Source: Chloroflexota bacterium
GTDB taxonomy: Bacteria > Chloroflexota > Dehalococcoidia > UBA2979
Assembly (NCBI GenBank): GCA_009391845.1
Contig: QWJG01000005.1
Coordinates: 1 to 57,237, forward strand
DNA length: 57,237 bases
Reading direction: 5' to 3'
In this document: positions 52,523 through 57,237 of the stretch, piece by piece
Layout: each line of letters starts with the position of its first letter
Position numbering within the stretch: position 1 is the first letter of the stretch
Notes under the pieces: model-generated
The model's input: only the letters and a program-made list of their open reading frames with translations
Told to the model about the DNA's origin: nothing
Database searches by the model: none
Program-made: the position numbers and the translations under genes

Positions 52523-53241
52523 AGCGGCGGGAGCCCGACGCGAGGACAGCGTTCCAGCAGCGGGCACTCCACGCACTTCGGACCACGCGCGTGGCAGGTG
52601 CGCCGGCCGTGCTGGATCAGGTCAACGTGAAAGGCGTAGACCTCGTCGGGCGTGAGCAGTGCCTCGAGGGCGTCGTGGGCTTTCACGGCCGGCATCTTCG
52701 CCGGGACCAGCCCCAGCCGCTTGGCGACACGTTCAACGTGGGTGTCGACCGGGAGCGCGGGCCGTTCGAGGGAGAAGAGCAGCACGCACGCCGCCGTCTT
52801 CGGTCCGACGCCGGGGAGCGACGTCAGCCACCGCTTCGCTTCCTCCAGGGGCAGGTCCGCGAGGAAATCAAGCTCCCAGTCCGGAACACGTTCTTTGACC
52901 TCGGCCAGCAACGCCTGCAGCCGTTTGGACTTCGTCGGAGCGAGCCCGCCCGGCCGGATCGCGTCCTCAACGCCAGCGATCGGGGCTGCGAGGATCGCCT
53001 CCCACGTCGGGTAGGCCTCGATCAAGCGATGCATCGCGTGGCCGGAATTGTGGTCCGAGGTGTGCTGTGACAACAGCGTGAGCACCAGTTCGAAGACCGG
53101 CGCGTGCGACGCCTGTTGCGGTGCCCGACCGTAGCGCTCGCCGAGGATCCCGATCAGCTCGGACGGCGTCCAGTACTCAGCCTTGCGGACGCGGCGTCGT
53201 GCGGCCGTGCTGGATGTTGGCTTGGTCGGTGGCTTCGCCAT
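52519..53241 (-). CDS. nth: Endonuclease III (DNA glycosylase/AP lyase)
   Basis: 240 residues from ATG 53241. HhH-GPD fold: LLSQHTSD, helix-hairpin-helix LTSLPGVGPKTAA with catalytic Lys148, and VDTHVERVAKRLG with catalytic Asp166. The C-terminal [4Fe-4S] loop has Cys216, 223, 226 and 232, with the standard C-x6-C-x2-C-x5-C spacing. It removes oxidised pyrimidines. TACCAT ends 6 nt before the start, suggesting a leaderless mRNA. Confidence 0.94.
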   Translation of the reverse strand: MAKPPTKPTSSTAARRRVRKAEYWTPSELIGILGERYGRAPQQASHAPVFELVLTLLSQHTSDHNSGHAMHRLIEAYPTWEAILAAPIAGVEDAIRPGGLAPTKSKRLQALLAEVKERVPDWELDFLADLPLEEAKRWLTSLPGVGPKTAACVLLFSLERPALPVDTHVERVAKRLGLVPAKMPAVKAHDALEALLTPDEVYAFHVDLIQHGRRTCHARGPKCVECPLLERCPRVGLPPL

Positions 53242-53247
53242 CCGCGA

Positions 53248-53253
53248 ATGGTA
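53248..53253 (-). promoter_or_regulatory. Putative -10 element of nth
   Basis: TACCAT on the minus strand ends 6 nt before ATG 53241, a leaderless arrangement. No clear -35. Confidence 0.35.
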
Positions 53254-53386
53254 GCGAGTCGCTGGCGCTGACGATCGCGGCTCGCCACCCCGCGGGCGAA
53301 TCAGGCGGCGTCGTCGGTCATTGCTGTGCCGCGCGGACGATGCGACGATGGCCCGCACTCCGGTGAACACAGCGAAAGGGGGCTCG

Positions 53387-54442
53387 ATGACTCGCGACGA
53401 CATCATTCGTCTGACCGATCTCGCTTCCTGCGCTGGTTGAGCGGGCAAGATGGGTCTCGGGACCCTGGCGCAGGTACTGCGTCCCTTGCAGGACACCTTT
53501 GATTCGGGCGACTACCCGGACCTCCTCGTCGGCCTCAACGCGGCTGACGATGCGGCGGTCTACCGGGTCTCGGATGATCTCGCCCTGATTCAGACGCTGG
53601 ATTTCTTCCCACCGGTGGTCGACGACCCGTACACCTACGGGGCAATCGGCGCCGCGAACGCAATGTCAGACGTCTACGCGATGGGCGGTGAGGTACGCCT
53701 CGCCCTGAATATTGCCGGTTTCCCCGAGGATCTCGATCCGGCGATCCTCGCCGAGATCTTCCGCGGCGGTGCGGAGAAGGTCCGTGAGGCGGGCGGCGTG
53801 ATCGCGGGCGGTCACACCGTCTTCGACGCCGAGCCGAAGTACGGGCTCTCCGTCACCGGGATGATCCACCCTGCTGCGATCATCACCAAGGGCGGCGCGC
53901 AGCCCGGCGACGCGCTGTTGCTGACGAAGCCGATCGGCACCGGCGTCCTGCTGACGGCGGCGCAGCGGGACTTCGAGGACACGGCCGCCGGGTTCGATCA
54001 CGCCGTCCGTTCGATGCTCACCCTGAACCGCCACGCCTCGCACCTCGCCCGCGCGGCCGGTGTGAATGGGATGACCGATGTGACCGGATTCGCGCTGCTT
54101 GGTCATGCCTCGGAGATGGCGCTCCAGAGTCGTACGCGTTTCACGATCGAGGCCAGTGCGGTGCCGCTGCTGACCGACGCCTACAGGTTCGCCGAGGCCG
54201 GTGCGGTCACCGGCGGCGGCAGCCGCAACCGTGAGCAACTCGGAGCGCGGGTGAAGCTGCCGGCGGACCTCGATGAAACGCTCGGCCAACTGCTCTTCGA
54301 TCCGCAGACCTCGGGTGGCCTGTTGATCGCGGTTCCCGAGGACGCGGCGGAAGCGCTCCGCGCGGCCATCGAGGGTGAGACCGGCGGGTGCTGGCGCATC
54401 GGATCGGTGGAAGCGGGCGAACCGGGCGTGGTGGTGCGGTGA
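53387..54442 (+). CDS. selD: Selenide, water dikinase, selenocysteine-containing (UGA recoded at codon 18)
   Basis: 351 residues when UGA at 53438-53440 is read as Sec. ATG 53387 has GGGGG 4 nt upstream. The N-terminus reads DDIIRLTDLASCAG-U-AGKMG, where U sits on the catalytic Cys17 of E. coli SelD (IRLT...GAGCGCK) and Lys21 matches the essential Lys20. Without the recoded part, the protein would begin at ATG 53450 and lack its active site. Downstream, DDAAVYRV, LDFFPPVVDDPYTYG, GGHT and QTSGGLL are normal SelD motifs. It makes selenophosphate from selenide and ATP. Coupled by GTGA to the next gene. Confidence 0.93.
53459..53485 (+). promoter_or_regulatory. Putative bacterial SECIS hairpin of selD
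   Basis: CGCAG (53469-53473), loop GTA, CTGCG (53477-53481), with an outer GGGA/TCCC pair around a bulge. The loop G at 53474 lies about 33 nt after the UGA, within the 16-37 nt range given for bSECIS elements, and a G at the loop start is expected. A competing hairpin GGGTC/GACCC starts 12 nt after the UGA. Confidence 0.5.
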
Positions 54443-55134
54443 ACTGTCGCCGTCGTTTCGTCGGCATCGTCGCGCTCGTGTCACTCGCCCTCGCCGCTTG
54501 CGGTGACAGCGGTCCCGACGTCGATACCAGCAGCGTCGATGTCGAGGCGCTACTGACGGCCGCCGCCGATCGGATGGACGCTGTCGACTCGTTCCGATTC
54601 GAGTTGGAGCACGAGAACGGCACGGCCTCGATCGTGCGTGGCCTCCAGATGGTGCGCGCGAGCGGGGACGTCGAGGGCCCCGACCGCATGCACCTGCAGG
54701 TCGACGTCAAGGCAGGGCCGCTGAACGCCGCGATCGAGATCATCGTGCTGCCCGACGAGGGCTGGATTACCAACCCGCTGACCGGGCGCTGGGAGCGCGA
54801 GACGATCGACGTTGCCACCTTCTTCGATCCCGCCGAGGGCGTCACCGGACTGATGCGCTCGCTCGACGGCGCGACGGTCGCCGGCGCGGAGACGATCGAC
54901 GGCGTCGACAGCTACCGCGTCGAGGCGAAGGTGAAGTCGGATCTGATGACGCTGTTCGGCAACGCCAGCGAGGGTGAAACGATCGCACTCAAGGCCTGGA
55001 TCGGCATCGACGACCCGCTGGTCTATCGGGTGGAAGCGGTCGGCGCGATCGTCACCGGTGAGCCGGACAACCTCGTCCGCCGCCTCACGCTGACGAACTT
55101 CGGCGAGTCGTTCGACATCCAGGCCCCGCGCTAG
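54439..55134 (+). CDS. LppX/LprAFG (LprG-like) lipoprotein
   Basis: 231 residues from GTG 54439, overlapping the selD stop. A signal peptide ends in LALAAC (lipobox). The mature part matches the LppX_LprAFG family: ADRMDAVDSFRFELEHENG, a VKAGPLNAAIEIIVL strand pair, and GWITNPLTGRWE. LprG of mycobacteria binds triacylated lipids in a deep pocket and works with the MFS transporter P55. Here the next gene, 7 nt on, is an MFS transporter of the P55 type, the same gene order. Confidence 0.82.
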   Translation: MNCRRRFVGIVALVSLALAACGDSGPDVDTSSVDVEALLTAAADRMDAVDSFRFELEHENGTASIVRGLQMVRASGDVEGPDRMHLQVDVKAGPLNAAIEIIVLPDEGWITNPLTGRWERETIDVATFFDPAEGVTGLMRSLDGATVAGAETIDGVDSYRVEAKVKSDLMTLFGNASEGETIALKAWIGIDDPLVYRVEAVGAIVTGEPDNLVRRLTLTNFGESFDIQAPR

Positions 55135-55141
55135 CCGCGAG

Positions 55142-56617
55142 ATGGACGGCGCAGCGATGAACGCGCCCGATCGAGCGGTCCGCCGTCGGCAGCGCTGGCT
55201 GCTGATCACCGTTGCCGCGGGCGTCTTCGTCGCCGCCGACGATCAGACGTCGATCGTCACCATGCTCCCGGCGATGATCGAAGACATCGGGTTGACCGTC
55301 GATGACCTCTATCGCGCCTCATGGATCGTCAACGGCTACCTCCTCGGCTACATCGTCGCGCTGCCGATCGTTGGCCGGATCGCCGACGTGTACGGTCACG
55401 CCCGCGTGTACGCAGGTGCGCTGGCGCTGTTCATGTTCGGCAGCGTGCTCGTCGCGCTCGGTCCCGGGTTCGAGGCGATTGTCGTCTCGCGAGCGATCCA
55501 GGCGGTTGGCGGTGGCGCGGTGGTGCCGGTCGCCATGGCGATCGTCGTGGACGAACTGCCGCGCGATCGAAGGCTGCTCGGCCTCGGAGCGATCGCCGCG
55601 GCTTCCGAGGCGGGTGCGCTACTGGGCCCGCTCTGGGGTGGCGCGATCACGGAGTGGTTCGGCTGGCGCTGGGTGTTCTGGATCAACGTCCCGATGGCGC
55701 TGCCAATCCTCGTCGCGGCCTGGTACCTCGCGGGCACCAAGCGGCAGCAGAGCGGCATCGACTGGCTGGGAGCAGCGCTGCTCGGTGCTTCGCTAGCGGT
55801 GCTGACCTTCGCGCTGGTCGACGACCCGAACGACGCGCGTCCCTTCGCCGTGACGCTGGCGTTCCTCGGCGTCTCGGTCGCCCTCGGCCTCGTGTTCTGG
55901 TGGCACGAGCGGCGGACTGCCGCGCCGCTGGTTCGGCCCGAGATGCTGCGGTCGCCGGCGGTACTGGCCGCGAACCTGACGAGCGTGCTGCTCGGCGGTG
56001 GGCTGATCGCGGTGCTGATTGGCGTGCCGCTGTTCGTCAACCTCGTACTCGGCGAAGGAGCATTGGACGGCGGCCTCACGCTCATGCGTCTGACCGTCGC
56101 GGTTCCGATCGGCGCGCTCGCCGGTGGTTGGCTCGGGGGCCGGATGGGCCTCCGCACCGTGGCGACGGCTGGGATGCTGCTGGCTGCGGTCGCCTTCGCG
56201 GGATTGCAGGCTTGGAACGAGACTGTCTCGCAAACGCTGCGAACACTCCCGCTGCTCGTCGGCGGGTTCGGCTTCGGCCTCGTGATCGCCCCGCTGAGCG
56301 CCGCCGTCCTGCAGCAGGTGGGCGAGGACGACCGAGCGACCGCCGCCTCGTGGCTCACACTCAGCCGCGTGACCGGGATGCTGGCGGGCGCGGCGTTGCT
56401 GACCTCGTCCGGCCTCGGACGGTTCTACGCCCGCGCCGGGACGATCGACATCGGATCTCCAGAGTTCGACGCACTGGTGCGCGAGGCCGAGGTCTCCACC
56501 TTCCGCGAAGTGTTCATCGTCGCCGGGCTGGCCATGGTCGTCGCTGCCATCCTCGCGTGGTGGATTGGCCACGGCGATCGCGACGACGCGGACGAGCCGT
56601 GGTGGACGGTGACCTGA
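55142..56617 (+). CDS. MFS transporter of the DHA2/EmrB type, P55 (Rv1410c)-like
   Basis: 491 residues with about 14 membrane helices. The first has a charged DDQTSIV (Asp33/34), like the P55 LDTYVV. LYRASWIVNGYLLGYIVALPIVGRIAD matches the P55 motif in which the loop 2-3 segment reads GRxxD. From memory, GGFGFGLVIAPLSAAVL and SRVTGMLAGAALL also follow P55 closely. P55 exports lipids or drugs with LprG in mycobacteria. ATG 55142 is used; ATG 55157 is possible. Confidence 0.87.
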   Translation: MDGAAMNAPDRAVRRRQRWLLITVAAGVFVAADDQTSIVTMLPAMIEDIGLTVDDLYRASWIVNGYLLGYIVALPIVGRIADVYGHARVYAGALALFMFGSVLVALGPGFEAIVVSRAIQAVGGGAVVPVAMAIVVDELPRDRRLLGLGAIAAASEAGALLGPLWGGAITEWFGWRWVFWINVPMALPILVAAWYLAGTKRQQSGIDWLGAALLGASLAVLTFALVDDPNDARPFAVTLAFLGVSVALGLVFWWHERRTAAPLVRPEMLRSPAVLAANLTSVLLGGGLIAVLIGVPLFVNLVLGEGALDGGLTLMRLTVAVPIGALAGGWLGGRMGLRTVATAGMLLAAVAFAGLQAWNETVSQTLRTLPLLVGGFGFGLVIAPLSAAVLQQVGEDDRATAASWLTLSRVTGMLAGAALLTSSGLGRFYARAGTIDIGSPEFDALVREAEVSTFREVFIVAGLAMVVAAILAWWIGHGDRDDADEPWWTVT

Positions 56618-56642
56618 CAGCCGTCTGCCGAACGCGTATAAC
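56614..56642 (+). promoter_or_regulatory. Promoter of the amidase gene (leaderless)
   Basis: CTGACA (56614-56619) is followed after exactly 17 nt by TATAAC (56637-56642), 5 of 6 matches each. The ATG at 56650 lies 7 nt after the -10, so transcription would start at or next to the start codon. Confidence 0.7.
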
Positions 56643-56649
56643 CTCGGTG

Positions 56650-57237
56650 ATGTCACTCCCCAACGACTGGTGGCGCCTGGATGCGACCGCGCAGGCCGCG
56701 CTCGTCCGCGAGGGCGTCACTACGCCCTCTGCGCTCGTCGAGGCGGCGTTGACGCGCGTGGAGGCGTTGAACCCCGCGATCAACGCCGTCGTCACCCCAC
56801 TGTCCGAGGTCGCGCGCGAGTTCGTGGCCGCGCTCCCCGCGGACGATCGCCCCTTCCGAGGTGTGCCGATCCTCTTGAAGGACGGCGGCGAGGAGTTGGC
56901 GGGAACGCGCTACACGATCGGCACGCCGGTGCTGCGCGACCTCGACTACCGCTCGCCCCGCACCACAGAGTTCGTGCGGCGAATCCTCGTGGCCGGCTTC
57001 GTGCCGATCGGCAAGACGAACCTCCCCGAGCTGTCCTCCGGCCTGACGACCGAGCCGGCGGCGTTCGGGGCAACGAGGAACCCGTGGGACCTAGGGCGGA
57101 CGGCGGGCGGATCGAGCGGAGGATCGGCGGCGGCCGTCGCAGCTGGCTTCGTCCCGATCGCCCTCGGCAGTGACGCCACCGGCTCGCTGCGCGTCCCGGC
57201 GGCCGTCTGCGGTGTCGCCACCCTGCGACCGACGCCG
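56650..57237 (+). CDS. Amidase-signature family enzyme (truncated by the window edge)
   Basis: 196 visible residues, open to the right edge. All three triad members are present: Lys77 (PILLKDGG), Ser155 (TAGGSSGGSAA) and Ser179 (GSDATGSLRVPAA), with the usual spacing of 24 between the serines. It hydrolyses amide bonds; substrate unknown. The SDATGS variant and DLDYRSP stretch separate it from GatA at 26185. Transcribed from its own promoter after the P55-like gene. Confidence 0.85.
   Translation, partial: MSLPNDWWRLDATAQAALVREGVTTPSALVEAALTRVEALNPAINAVVTPLSEVAREFVAALPADDRPFRGVPILLKDGGEELAGTRYTIGTPVLRDLDYRSPRTTEFVRRILVAGFVPIGKTNLPELSSGLTTEPAAFGATRNPWDLGRTAGGSSGGSAAAVAAGFVPIALGSDATGSLRVPAAVCGVATLRPTP

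Noticed and set aside
53387..53440. selD read as a pseudogene or frameshift because of the in-frame TGA
   Set aside because: The stop falls exactly on the catalytic Cys/Sec position with correct flanks and a strong ribosome binding site, and the frame is intact after it.

Overview
The window is GC-rich bacterial chromosome, roughly two-thirds G+C by eye, with about 60 genes packed at very high density. Many junctions are ATGA or GTGA overlaps. I see no rRNA, tRNA, CRISPR array, insertion sequence or phage module, so this looks like ordinary core and metabolic chromosome. The best guess for the host is a Chloroflexota bacterium. The malyl-CoA lyase is very close to what I remember of the Chloroflexus enzyme. 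The window also carries UPF0182, DUF2203, SirB1 and a GatCA pair, and a lipoprotein/transporter pair otherwise known from actinobacteria. The class is not resolved. Taxonomy is inference, since no search could be run.

Layout. 1-4.8 kb (minus): an IscU/NifU-like protein cut by the window edge, a MidA methyltransferase, a GDPD-like protein, SirB1-like, PlsY-like, DUF2203 and a membrane-anchored Pro-rich protein. 5-9.5 kb: an MFS carrier, a lipoprotein, an aquaporin, a PH-like membrane protein and dUTPase. 9.5-12.5 kb (minus): sucC-sucD followed by two ferredoxin genes, closed by a terminator. 12.7-21.5 kb: lipoprotein, methyltransferase, HAD nucleotidase, malyl-CoA lyase, membrane/RDD proteins, a metalloprotease, and an APH-like kinase with a nucleotidyltransferase behind a striking palindromic operator. 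21.6-29.8 kb: a class A PBP and a methyltransferase, diverging from gatC-gatA, then an alpha/beta hydrolase and citrate synthase. 29.9-39.6 kb (minus): HDAC-family deacetylase, methyltransferase, trpS, argS, LiaF-like, trmH, recG and a metallophosphoesterase. 39.7-40.4 kb (plus): rpmB and a cupin. 40.4-51.9 kb (minus): an arginine biosynthesis block, argJ-argB-[UPF0182]-argD-argG-[DNA methyltransferase, UbiG-like]-argH-rpe. 52-57.2 kb: GNAT and nth, then plus-strand selD, LprG-like lipoprotein, P55-like MFS and a truncated amidase.

How the genes work together. SucCD, citrate synthase and ferredoxins point to a TCA cycle linked to ferredoxin chemistry. Malyl-CoA lyase adds a glyoxylate/acetyl-CoA branch. 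Five arginine-pathway enzymes (argB, D, G, H, J) are present; argC and the carbamoyltransferase are not in the window.

Most interesting points. (1) selD begins 63 nt upstream of the first plain ORF and reads through an in-frame UGA at the catalytic position, so it encodes a selenocysteine-containing SelD. (2) selD is translationally coupled to an LprG/P55-like lipoprotein-transporter pair. (3) The IscU-like protein lacks the first two cluster-binding cysteines. (4) A near-perfect 32-bp palindrome with a TGTGA-N6-TCACA core sits over the start of the nucleotidyltransferase/kinase operon. (5) At least six genes have a -10-like TANNNT exactly 6-7 nt before the start codon, suggesting leaderless transcripts.
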